64,000 nt of DNA from the NCBI RefSeq assembly GCF_014109825.1, contig NZ_CP059577.1, positions 1-64,000 of the forward strand. Reading direction: 5' to 3'. Under the pieces are notes generated by a model, which ran no database searches, was not told where the DNA came from, and saw only the letters and a list, made by a program, of their open reading frames with translations. The DNA is from Legionella sp. PC997. GTDB taxonomy: Bacteria; Pseudomonadota; Gammaproteobacteria; Legionellales; Legionellaceae. Below, piece after piece: positions 55,143-63,611 of the stretch; position 1 is the stretch's first letter, and every line of letters begins with the position of its first letter. The position numbers and the translations under genes were made by a program.

Positions 55143-56606
55143 ATGCACCATAAACCGATTCAATTTAAAGACCTAGGTCTTATCTATTCGCATAAAATCT
55201 GTTTTCAAAACTTCAGTGGTGAAATCCATTTTGGTGAGCGTATTGCACTGATTGGCAGAAATGGCTCGGGAAAATCTACCTTACTTAAAATGCTTGCTGG
55301 TTTTTGTTCAGCCTCTGCTGGCGAAATTCAAATGCCACAGGATGTTCGTTTTGGTTACTTACCCCAATTGATTGAAGAATGTCCTGATTTAAGTGGTGGT
55401 CAACGATTAAACCAGGCGTTAACCAAAATATTGTCTGAAGATCCGAATGTTTTGTTGTTAGATGAACCCACAAATCATCTGGACAGACGCAATCGTCGTT
55501 CTTTAATGCGGATGCTCGAGCATTATCCGGGGACGTTGGTCATTGCTTCTCATGATACGGAGCTCATCAATACCGTCGCAGATACTCTATGGCATATTGA
55601 TTTGGGTAGGCTCACTCTATTTAGAGGGGCTTATTTTGAGTATCAGCAGATGCTTGAAAACAAGAAAGCATCGATTGAACAGGAATTATCACGGATTGCA
55701 CGTGAGAAGAAAGAATCACATCTTGCTCTAATGAGAGAACAAGAACGTAATAAACGTTCTCGTGTTTCAGGTGAAAAAAAGATAGCCCAACGCAAATGGC
55801 CAACGATTCGGTCTCATACAAAGCTCGCCAATGCAATGACAACAGGAAATAAACGATTAAGTCAGATTAATCATAAAAAAGAACACTTGCTTGAAGAGCT
55901 TTCTTCTCTAAACCTTCCGCAAACGATTAAGCCCAAATTTAAATTAAACGGTCTTGACCACCATAAGCCCTTAATCAGGATTCAAGACACTTCTATTGCC
56001 TATGAATCAGGAGCTGTGATTCTGGAAGACATTCATTTTCACTTAAATGGCTGCGAACGAGTGGCATTGTATGGGGACAACGCATCAGGGAAGTCCACCT
56101 TTGCCAAAGCGATTTTGGAGGATAGTCACATTAAGAGAACAGGTGAGTGGACTCTTCCTCAGTACAATACAGTTGGGTATCTCGATCAGCATTATCAACA
56201 TCTGGATTGTGACGAAACAGTTCTGGATTTGATGAAAAGTCAGATGCCCCATGCTTCTCATGCTGAACTTCGTGCCCATTTAAATGACTTTTTATTTCGC
56301 AAAAATGAAGAGGTAGAAATAAAGGTCAAAGATCTTTCTGGTGGTGAAAAGGCAAGGCTTTCTTTAGCCTTGATTGCTGCCAATCCGCCTAAACTACTTG
56401 TTTTAGATGAGGTAACCAACAATGTAGATCTGGAAACACGCGATCATATCATCGGAGTATTACGTGAATTTCCAGGTGCGATACTGGTTATTTCTCACGA
56501 TCATGATTTTTTAGAATCCATTCACATTGAAACCAGGTATCACATTCATCAAGGGAAGATACATCATTTCAATGGGGAACAAGCAGAGGGTGTTCATCAT
56601 GACTAG
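55143..56606 (+). CDS. ABC-F ATPase (ribosome-protection type)
   Basis: A 487-aa soluble protein with two ABC ATPase domains and no TM helices. Domain 1 has LIGRNGSGKST, LSGGQRLNQA and LLLDEPTNHLD; domain 2 has LYGDNASGKST, LSGGEKARLS and LVLDEVTNNVD. Between them is a charged helical linker (about 185-265, KKASIEQELSRIAREKKES), where ABC-F proteins reach into the ribosome. Members either protect ribosomes from drugs or regulate translation. The leader hairpin, exporter and drug-modifying enzymes nearby favour resistance. Confidence 0.9.
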   Translation: MHHKPIQFKDLGLIYSHKICFQNFSGEIHFGERIALIGRNGSGKSTLLKMLAGFCSASAGEIQMPQDVRFGYLPQLIEECPDLSGGQRLNQALTKILSEDPNVLLLDEPTNHLDRRNRRSLMRMLEHYPGTLVIASHDTELINTVADTLWHIDLGRLTLFRGAYFEYQQMLENKKASIEQELSRIAREKKESHLALMREQERNKRSRVSGEKKIAQRKWPTIRSHTKLANAMTTGNKRLSQINHKKEHLLEELSSLNLPQTIKPKFKLNGLDHHKPLIRIQDTSIAYESGAVILEDIHFHLNGCERVALYGDNASGKSTFAKAILEDSHIKRTGEWTLPQYNTVGYLDQHYQHLDCDETVLDLMKSQMPHASHAELRAHLNDFLFRKNEEVEIKVKDLSGGEKARLSLALIAANPPKLLVLDEVTNNVDLETRDHIIGVLREFPGAILVISHDHDFLESIHIETRYHIHQGKIHHFNGEQAEGVHHD

Positions 56607-58410
56607 TCGTTTGCCTAACCACATAAGCTCTTTTATGTGGCATTTTTTAAAACCGTATCGTCGCATGGTTTTTTTATTTATCCTGCTTGCTTTAATGGCT
56701 GGATTTTGGGGACCGTTTAATAGTTTATTGATTAAGTCCTTCATTAATACCTTAGTGGCAAAGACAAATACAGACCTCTCCGCTTTGTATTGGATCGCTG
56801 GATTATTGGTATTGAACTTTATTATCTTTGACAATATCACCTGGCGAACAATCGGGTACTTGAACTATAAATACGAAGCGGTGATTAAAAACCAAATTAT
56901 TAGCCAAATGTTTGAGTATGTGTTGGGAAGTAGTACGCAATTTTTTCAGGATAACCTATCAGGGCGAATTGCCACACAAATTACGACTCTTGCTGATAAT
57001 CTTGAGATTATTTTGCATCGCGTATCTGTCGATTTTCTACGTGGTGCTTCATTGTTGCTGGTTTCCTTTATTACAGCCTATTTTGTTAATGTCCTGTTCT
57101 TTTATATTTTATTCTTATGGTTCATTGCCTTTGCCTCATTTAGTATTTGGATGTCGGCGCGATTGGTTCAGTTATCGGATGACCATGCAAATTCTGAATC
57201 GCAGCTTTCTGGGCAATTAGTAGATAGCCTGGCGAATCAATCCAATATTCGTATTTTTTCACGTAAAGGCTTTGAAGTAGAGCGTATGAATACTTTTTTT
57301 CGCTCGGTACAACGGGCTTTCCAAAGAAAAGAGCTGTTTATTGTTTTGTTATGCTGCGCCCAAGGTGGAATGATTGCGGTAATGATGGGTTTGGCATCGA
57401 TTACCTTAATTCACTTGTATGGCAAGGGACTGGTGAGCATTGGTGATTTTGCTTTGATTCTTGGGCTTTCCATGGAATTGGGGCATATGATGTGGTACAC
57501 CATGTACCAAGTGGACCAATTTAACCAAGCCTTAGGCAAGGCAAGACAAAGTTTAAATGCATTGGTCATCCCCCATGAGATACAGGATAAAAAAAATGCA
57601 TCCCAATTAATTGTTACGCAAGGGCAAATTGAATTTTCAAAGGTAAAATTTCATTACCAAGGTGGTTACTCCTTGTTCCAGAATAAGTCGGTAACCATTG
57701 AAGCAGGTCAAAAAGTGGGGTTAGTGGGCTATTCAGGCAGCGGCAAGTCCACTTTTGTTAATTTGATTTTGCGACTTTATGAGGTAGTGGATGGACAAAT
57801 TCTAATCGATGATCAAAACCTATCTGAAGTGACTCAAGAGAGTTTAAGACAAGCCATTGCTATGATTCCTCAAGACCCTACACTTTTTCATCGAAGCTTA
57901 ATGGATAATATTCGTTATGGTAGGACAAAAGCCTCGGATGAGGAAGTCATTTTAGCCTCCAAGAAGGCTCATGCGCATGAGTTTATCAGTCTTTTGCCAG
58001 AAGGCTATGAGACATTGGTCGGTGAGCGTGGTGTGAAGCTTTCAGGCGGGCAACGCCAGCGTATTGCCATTGCTCGTGCGATTTTAAAAAATGCACCCAT
58101 TTTAATGTTGGACGAAGCCACGTCCCAGCTGGACTCCATTACAGAATCCAACATTCAAGACAGTCTTTGGGAGTTGATGCAGGGAAAAACAACCCTGGTC
58201 GTTGCGCATCGCTTATCGACTCTGCTGCATATGGACCGAATTTTAGTATTTGATAAAGGCCATATTGTTGAAGATGGCACACATACTGAACTGTTGAATC
58301 TTGGTGGTTTGTATAAAACCCTGTGGGACGCGCAAGTAGGTGGATTCTTGCCTGATGAGCGAAAAGAAGAATCTGAAGAGTCAGTTAATAACGGGGTATT
58401 AGATGAGTAA
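56599..58410 (+). CDS. ABC exporter (MsbA/ABCB type)
   Basis: A 603-aa half transporter: six TM helices in about residues 20-310, then an ATPase domain with GYSGSGKST, Q-loop MIPQDPTLF, LSGGQRQRIAIA and LMLDEATSQLD. The ATG at 56599 overlaps the ABC-F stop by 8 bp and has GAGGGTG upstream; an earlier in-frame Met at 56527 lies deep inside the ABC-F gene. As a homodimer it would export a drug or lipid-like compound. Confidence 0.9.
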   Translation: MTSRLPNHISSFMWHFLKPYRRMVFLFILLALMAGFWGPFNSLLIKSFINTLVAKTNTDLSALYWIAGLLVLNFIIFDNITWRTIGYLNYKYEAVIKNQIISQMFEYVLGSSTQFFQDNLSGRIATQITTLADNLEIILHRVSVDFLRGASLLLVSFITAYFVNVLFFYILFLWFIAFASFSIWMSARLVQLSDDHANSESQLSGQLVDSLANQSNIRIFSRKGFEVERMNTFFRSVQRAFQRKELFIVLLCCAQGGMIAVMMGLASITLIHLYGKGLVSIGDFALILGLSMELGHMMWYTMYQVDQFNQALGKARQSLNALVIPHEIQDKKNASQLIVTQGQIEFSKVKFHYQGGYSLFQNKSVTIEAGQKVGLVGYSGSGKSTFVNLILRLYEVVDGQILIDDQNLSEVTQESLRQAIAMIPQDPTLFHRSLMDNIRYGRTKASDEEVILASKKAHAHEFISLLPEGYETLVGERGVKLSGGQRQRIAIARAILKNAPILMLDEATSQLDSITESNIQDSLWELMQGKTTLVVAHRLSTLLHMDRILVFDKGHIVEDGTHTELLNLGGLYKTLWDAQVGGFLPDERKEESEESVNNGVLDE

Positions 58411-59185
58411 ATTACATACAGAATTTTCGGAAGTGAATCATTTGCTTAATGACTTACTGTCCGGCTTGCAATCAATTTTAAAGGAACATTTGCTGGGCGT
58501 TTACGTGTATGGTTCATTCGTCTGGGGTGATTTTGATGAAACAACCAGCGACATTGATGTTCTTGTGGCATTAAACCAAGAAATGACATCAGAAGAATTC
58601 GCGGCTTTAGATTATTTGCATACCAATCTGGTTCAGCATTTTCCAGATTGGTATGACCGAATTGAAGTAGCTTATGCATCGTATAGAATGTTACAACATT
58701 TTAAGACAGAGCAAGGTCAAATTGCTGTCATTAGCCCAGGAGAACCGTTTCACCTCAAACAGGCGGGAACTGACTGGCTTATTAATTATTATTTATTGCA
58801 AACAAATAGCCTCATTCTATATGGTCCATCAGCAAAGTCGATTGTTGCTCCTGTATCAAGCAGTGAGTTTATAGAGCATGTCAAAAAGCAGAGCATTGAA
58901 TGGCAAGATTGGGTTATTCATACCAGAAATTCTTTAGGGTACCAATATTATGCTGTATTAACACTGTGCAGGGCTTTGTACGTGCTCCACCATCAGGAAC
59001 AAGGCTCTAAGTTAAAAGCTGGAGTGTGGGCTAAAAATCAATTCCCAAAATGGCGAGCTTTAATTCAACGAGCATTAACTAAAGCGGAACTAGATCATGC
59101 AAGCGATATCTTGACCGAAGAAACCTATCAAGAAGTCACCGCATTTGTGGATGAAATGGTTCAGCATATTCAAGAGAGAGAATAG
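58403..59185 (+). CDS. AadA-like aminoglycoside nucleotidyltransferase
   Basis: A 260-aa protein with the nucleotidyltransferase signature YGSFVWGDFDETTSDIDVLV (metal-binding Asp pair in SDIDV) near residue 40, and a C-terminal helical DUF4111-like domain (TLCRALYVLHHQ). Size and layout match ANT(3'')(9)-type enzymes such as AadA, which adenylylate streptomycin and spectinomycin. The match is at motif level, so the exact drug is not certain. It overlaps the exporter by 8 bp. Confidence 0.82.
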   Translation: MSKLHTEFSEVNHLLNDLLSGLQSILKEHLLGVYVYGSFVWGDFDETTSDIDVLVALNQEMTSEEFAALDYLHTNLVQHFPDWYDRIEVAYASYRMLQHFKTEQGQIAVISPGEPFHLKQAGTDWLINYYLLQTNSLILYGPSAKSIVAPVSSSEFIEHVKKQSIEWQDWVIHTRNSLGYQYYAVLTLCRALYVLHHQEQGSKLKAGVWAKNQFPKWRALIQRALTKAELDHASDILTEETYQEVTAFVDEMVQHIQERE

Positions 59186-60145
59186 ATGATGGAAGTCAAC
59201 CAACAACAACGGCTTATCGAAGTAGTTTCTTATGATGCTAATTGGCCTATGCAATTTGAACAGGAAGCAGAGCGAATTAAAAAAGCATTAGGTAGTAATT
59301 GCATTGAAATTCATCATATCGGTTCCACTTCAGTACCTGGTTTGGCTGCAAAACCAATCATCGATATGATTCCAGTTGTTTTGGAACTAAGCAAAGTAGA
59401 TAGTGCCAATGCTGCCATGAAAGCCCTGGGCTATGAAGCAAAAGGAGAATACGGAATTCCATTTCGCCGCTATTTTCAAAAGGGAGATAACCAAAGAACT
59501 CATCATGCTCATATTTTTGAGTTTGGAAACCCAGAAATCGAGCGCCATTTAAAATTTAGGGACTGGATGAGAGCAAATCCAGAAGATAGAGTAGCCTATG
59601 CTCGTTTAAAACAAGAGTTAGCACATCAACATCCCTATGACATTACTGCCTATTGCGTGGGTAAAGAGGATTTTATCGCAGCTATTGATAGAAAAGCAGG
59701 ATTTAATGGATTAAGAGTGGTTAAGGCATTAACACCTCGTGAATGGGATAAAGTACGCCATTTTAGACAATTCTATTTTTTTGATAAGGCAGGGCTTTCT
59801 GATCCATATACTTGGACTTTTGAGCATGAAGCTCATGTTCATTTTGTTTTATCTCAAGGAAGCGACATCATTGGTTATGCCCATCTGCAATTATGGCCTC
59901 ACAAAAGAGCAGCTTTGCGCATCATTGTGATTGATGAGGAAAAAAGAAACCACCAATATGGTGGCCAATTCTTGGCGTTATGTGAAAAGTGGCTAAAAAC
60001 ACAAGGCTATCAAAGCTTGCACGTGGAGTCTTCACCGGATGCGCTAAGATTTTATAGAAATAATGATTACATCGACATGCCATTTGATGATCCAGATGGC
60101 TATGAAGGTGATGCGAGAGATACTGCAGTAGGGAAAATACTATGA
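59186..60145 (+). CDS. GrpB-family domain fused to a GNAT acetyltransferase
   Basis: A 319-aa fusion. Residues 1-170 are a GrpB (UPF0157) domain, related to nucleotidyltransferases (YDANWPMQFEQEAERI, IHHIGSTSVPGLAAKPIIDM, HHAHIFEFG). Residues about 175-319 are a GNAT acetyltransferase (IIGYAHLQLWP, RIIVIDEEKRN, LHVESSPDALRFYRNNDY). The start follows the previous stop with no gap, and GAGAGAG serves as ribosome site. A drug-modifying role fits the operon, but neither domain has a proven substrate here. Confidence 0.85.
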   Translation: MMEVNQQQRLIEVVSYDANWPMQFEQEAERIKKALGSNCIEIHHIGSTSVPGLAAKPIIDMIPVVLELSKVDSANAAMKALGYEAKGEYGIPFRRYFQKGDNQRTHHAHIFEFGNPEIERHLKFRDWMRANPEDRVAYARLKQELAHQHPYDITAYCVGKEDFIAAIDRKAGFNGLRVVKALTPREWDKVRHFRQFYFFDKAGLSDPYTWTFEHEAHVHFVLSQGSDIIGYAHLQLWPHKRAALRIIVIDEEKRNHQYGGQFLALCEKWLKTQGYQSLHVESSPDALRFYRNNDYIDMPFDDPDGYEGDARDTAVGKIL

Positions 60146-61626
60146 TTCAAATCGAAAAAATAACGGGAGATTTAGCTCAATCCTTATGTCGAACCATTAC
60201 AAAGGATTTGCCAGAATACTTTGGTTTGCCAGAAGCGAACGAGCACTACGCAATAGGTGTGACCACACGCACTAATTTTGCGGCAAAAGATGGGGATAAT
60301 ACGTTTGGCCTTGTTTCAATTGATTTTCCCTATCCTGATAATGCTAATATTTACTGGATGGCTGTAAAACGTGATTATCATCGTCAAGGTGTAGGAAAGC
60401 AATTAATCAAAACGGCTTGCCATTTTGCTGCAACACAAGGTGCTAAAACTATAACCGTTGAAACCCTAAGCCCCTCTGAATTGGAAGAGAATTACCTTAA
60501 AACCTACCGATTCTATCAGTCCGTTGGTTTTAACCCTCTTTTGGATTTAAAACCAGCAGGATATGAGTGGAATATGGTGTACATGATGAAACAGCTTGAA
60601 GCTTTAGCAGAAAACCAATCGTCAATTGCCATTAAGCCACTAGAATTATGCGATATCCCCGTTTTGGTCGATGCGTTTCAAAAAGCAAATTGGCAAAAAC
60701 CTTACGTTTTGTTTGAAGGGTACTATCAAGAACAAGAACAGTCTGAGCGAGTCGTTTGGGTGGCCTATGTTCAAGACCAAATCGCGGGCTATGTTACTCT
60801 AAAATGGACCTCACACTATAAACCTTTTTCTCATAAAGGAATCCCAGAAATTATGGACTTAAATGTATTGCCTGCTTTCCGCAAGCGTGGAATAGGCAGT
60901 GCTTTGCTCACTATTGCTGAAGAAAATGCAGCCAGTCAGTGTGATGTTGTAGGAATTGGTGTTGGATTATATGGTGGTCCTGATGGCGGATATGGACAAG
61001 CTCAACGACTTTATGCTAACCGAGGTTATATTCCTGATGGTTTAGGGGTAACTTATCATTATAAACCAACCATTCCTGGGGAAACATATCCCTTGGATGA
61101 TGATTTAATTTTGTGGTTTACCAAAAAAGTAACCAAACATTTGCATGTAGAAAGAGATACTGTAACTAAAAAAACAACTGATAGCTGCGATGTATATGTA
61201 CCAAACACAAAATATAAATTGGAGTTCAATGCCAAAGATTCATTTAAAATTATCGATCAAAAGTTGTTTGAGTTTAATAAATTGTGTGTCTCTGCAACAC
61301 AACAACCGGAATTAATTGATATAAACGTTACGATTAAAAACGGTGATGAGGTAATAGCGGGTATTTGTTCGGAGGTTTATACATGGAATATCCTGTACAT
61401 CAGTGTCTTTTTTGTTGAGGAAAAATATCGGAACCAAGGTTTGGGTACCCTTTTACTCAATAAAGTTGAGGAGAAAGCAAAAGAATTAGGAGTCAGTTTA
61501 ATTCACCTCGATACCTTTGATTTTCAAGCAAAAGATTTTTATCTCAAACATGGTTATGAAGAGTTTGGGGTTCTGGATGACTGTCCAAAAGGTCATCAGC
61601 GTTATTATATGAAGAAGGTGCTATGA
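60142..61626 (+). CDS. Triple GNAT acetyltransferase
   Basis: A 494-aa protein with three GNAT domains in a row. Each has the acetyl-CoA loop: YHRQGVGKQLI (domain 1, about 1-150), FRKRGIGSALL (domain 2, about 155-335) and YRNQGLGTLLL (domain 3, about 350-494). All three keep the Q/R-x2-G-x-G/A signature and so may be active. Such tandem GNATs are unusual. Likely to acetylate an antibiotic or other small molecule. It overlaps both neighbours by 4 bp. Confidence 0.87.
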   Translation: MIQIEKITGDLAQSLCRTITKDLPEYFGLPEANEHYAIGVTTRTNFAAKDGDNTFGLVSIDFPYPDNANIYWMAVKRDYHRQGVGKQLIKTACHFAATQGAKTITVETLSPSELEENYLKTYRFYQSVGFNPLLDLKPAGYEWNMVYMMKQLEALAENQSSIAIKPLELCDIPVLVDAFQKANWQKPYVLFEGYYQEQEQSERVVWVAYVQDQIAGYVTLKWTSHYKPFSHKGIPEIMDLNVLPAFRKRGIGSALLTIAEENAASQCDVVGIGVGLYGGPDGGYGQAQRLYANRGYIPDGLGVTYHYKPTIPGETYPLDDDLILWFTKKVTKHLHVERDTVTKKTTDSCDVYVPNTKYKLEFNAKDSFKIIDQKLFEFNKLCVSATQQPELIDINVTIKNGDEVIAGICSEVYTWNILYISVFFVEEKYRNQGLGTLLLNKVEEKAKELGVSLIHLDTFDFQAKDFYLKHGYEEFGVLDDCPKGHQRYYMKKVL

Positions 61627-61835
61627 GTTTTATTAAAAAAGGAATATACCGTCATTATAAAGGCAATCTGTATGAAGTGATTGATATTGCCAGGCATTCG
61701 GAAAGCTTAGAAGATATGGTGGTTTACAGAGCGCTTTACGGCGATTTTGAACTATGGGTTCGACCTCTCAAAATGTTCCTTGAAAACATTGAGATAAATG
61801 GTGAGCTCCAAAAAAGATTTGAATTACATGAATAA
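61623..61835 (+). CDS. DUF1653-domain protein
   Basis: A 70-aa protein covering one DUF1653 domain: GIYRHYKGNLYEVIDIARHSE, then VVYRALYGDFELWVRPLKMF. The family is widespread and of unknown function, with an SH3-like fold. Overlap with both neighbours (4 and 8 bp) puts it in the operon. Confidence 0.88.
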   Translation: MSFIKKGIYRHYKGNLYEVIDIARHSESLEDMVVYRALYGDFELWVRPLKMFLENIEINGELQKRFELHE

Positions 61836-62400
61836 ATTAGAACAAGCAAATCGTTTTATCTTTACTGGCACCCCAGGCAGTGGAAAAACTTCTGTTATTT
61901 TGGCATTGAAAAGATTAGGGTATGTAGTGATTCCTGAGTCTGCAACAGATGTCATTGCAGAGGAACAGGCAAAGGGAATTATGCGTCCATGGGAAGAGAC
62001 TGATTTTGTAGATAAGATTGTTTTAACACAAAAATTAAGGCAATTGAATGCTCAAGGTGCGTTGCAATTTTATGACCGATCGCCATTTTGTGCTTATGCA
62101 TTGGGGCGTTATTCCGCTCATTGGCATAAAAATGATTTTACACCCTCACCTATCTTATTAGCTGAAGTTGACCACTGCCTAAAAGCTAGTATTTATCAAC
62201 GCAAAGTATTCTTTTTTGAGAACTTGGGGTTTATTGAACCAACTTCAGCTCGCAAAATCAGTTATGAAGACGCCCTTATTTTTGAGCAAATTCACATAGA
62301 TGTATATAAAGAGTTTGGTTTTGAAATCATGCTCATGCCTAAAAAAACGATTACAGAGCGCTGTGAATTTGTTCTTGAAACGTTAGGCATAAAAAAATAA
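61828..62400 (+). CDS. AAA_28-type P-loop ATPase
   Basis: A 190-aa P-loop NTPase with Walker A FTGTPGSGKTS near residue 12, IPESATDVIAEEQ (switch-like acidic motif) and YDRSPFCAYALGRY (Walker B-like, Asp). This is the AAA_28 pattern, related to predicted small-molecule kinases. The ATG at 61828 is inside the DUF1653 stop region (8 bp overlap). It could phosphorylate a drug, but no evidence is direct. Confidence 0.85.
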   Translation: MNKLEQANRFIFTGTPGSGKTSVILALKRLGYVVIPESATDVIAEEQAKGIMRPWEETDFVDKIVLTQKLRQLNAQGALQFYDRSPFCAYALGRYSAHWHKNDFTPSPILLAEVDHCLKASIYQRKVFFFENLGFIEPTSARKISYEDALIFEQIHIDVYKEFGFEIMLMPKKTITERCEFVLETLGIKK

Positions 62401-62424
62401 ATATCAATTTTATGAAAAAACCGC

Positions 62425-62455
62425 TTGACCCTATTGTTACTATATATCTTACCTT
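62425..62455 (+). promoter_or_regulatory. MerR-type promoter upstream of the regulator
   Basis: TTGACC (62425-62430) followed by CTATTGTTACTATATATC and TACCTT (62450-62455) gives a long, 19-bp spacer, as in promoters activated by MerR proteins. GACCCTA at 62427-62433 is similar to sites used by Mta/TipA-type regulators. Autoregulation is likely. Confidence 0.45.
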
Positions 62456-62476
62456 TGTTCTTAAGGAGGTAATACT

Positions 62477-63421
62477 ATGACTCAATGGTTCGTAAAAGAC
62501 TTAAGCAAATTAACTGGTGTTTCGGTGCAAACATTGCATCATTATGATCGCATTGGTTTACTTAAACCTTCATTACGACAGTCCAATGGGTATCGTATTT
62601 ACTCCGAGAAGGATTTATTGAAATTACAACAGATTATTGCTTTAAAGTTTTTTGGTTTTGAGCTATCACAAATCAAAACCTTGCTCTCTGAAGAACGTCA
62701 CGCGCTAAACCATTTTGAAGCCCAAGCTCAAGTGTTAGAACAAAAAGCATTGGCATGTACTTCCGGAGCTAAAACCTTAAGAAGCATTATAGACTCTGTT
62801 GATGTCAATCAATCCATTCCATGGGAAACCATTATACAACTGATTGAGGTATATAAAATGGCAGAGCATCTTGAACATGATTGGGTTAAGGAAATATTTA
62901 CTCCTGATGAGCTCAAACAATACGTAGCATTTGAAAAGGAAATGAAAACAAATAACAAGGCTGAGTTTGAAAAACAATGGCATCAACTTTTAGATGAATT
63001 GAAACAAAGTATGAAACACGATCCTGATTCCACTATAGGTATCCAAACAGGGAAAAACTACATGGAATGGGTTAATAGCGTATACGGTAAAAAATATGCC
63101 CATCTGAGAACCAAAAAATGGGAAAAAGGATTTGGAGAAGGAAAAGGTCTTGATGAAATTGGTTTAACACCAGAGATTATGACATGGTTAGAGAAGGCTT
63201 TAGACGCTTATTGGAAGCATAGGCTTTATGGTATTCTTGAACAAGTAGGCAAAACGCCAGACTCCAACATATTAACGCTTTGGAATAAGGCATTAGATGA
63301 TATGTATGGCGAAGAAACTTCACGAAAATATGCTGTTTGTGATATTGCTTTGAAGGATGAAAAGGTCAGTCCAGAAGCAAAGACTTGGCTCAAAAGTATC
63401 GTAGATGCTTACAACATGTAA
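62477..63421 (+). CDS. MerR-family regulator with TipAS antibiotic-binding domain
   Basis: A 314-aa protein. Residues 1-70 are a MerR winged helix (TGVSVQTLHHYDRIGLL, GYRIYSEKDLLKLQQI), then a coiled coil (about 80-120) and two helical TipAS domains (about 130-310). TipAS-type proteins bind antibiotics (thiopeptides, albicidin-like compounds) and activate transcription. AAGGAGG precedes the ATG. It is encoded 76 bp after the resistance operon with its own promoter and probably induces it or itself. Confidence 0.9.
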   Translation: MTQWFVKDLSKLTGVSVQTLHHYDRIGLLKPSLRQSNGYRIYSEKDLLKLQQIIALKFFGFELSQIKTLLSEERHALNHFEAQAQVLEQKALACTSGAKTLRSIIDSVDVNQSIPWETIIQLIEVYKMAEHLEHDWVKEIFTPDELKQYVAFEKEMKTNNKAEFEKQWHQLLDELKQSMKHDPDSTIGIQTGKNYMEWVNSVYGKKYAHLRTKKWEKGFGEGKGLDEIGLTPEIMTWLEKALDAYWKHRLYGILEQVGKTPDSNILTLWNKALDDMYGEETSRKYAVCDIALKDEKVSPEAKTWLKSIVDAYNM

Positions 63422-63438
63422 AAAAATAGCTATAAATT

Positions 63439-63467
63439 TTGGATCGGTCTTGTTTTTACCGATCCAA
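63439..63467. terminator. 10-bp perfect hairpin after the MerR gene
   Basis: TTGGATCGGT (63439-63448) and ACCGATCCAA (63458-63467) form a perfect stem around a 9-nt T-rich loop, 17 bp after the stop. No T tract follows, so it is either a weak terminator or an mRNA stabiliser. Confidence 0.55.
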
Positions 63468-63611
63468 TCTCAACGGAATCCATTTTAGGTTCTTCTTTCC
63501 GTCTAGAAAACGGCTAATCTAAACATCCGACAATGTTAAAAATTTGTAAAAAAATACTGATTGAGAATAAATTTTACGGCATAGGGTATAATTAACTTAC
63601 TTGTTTTTATT

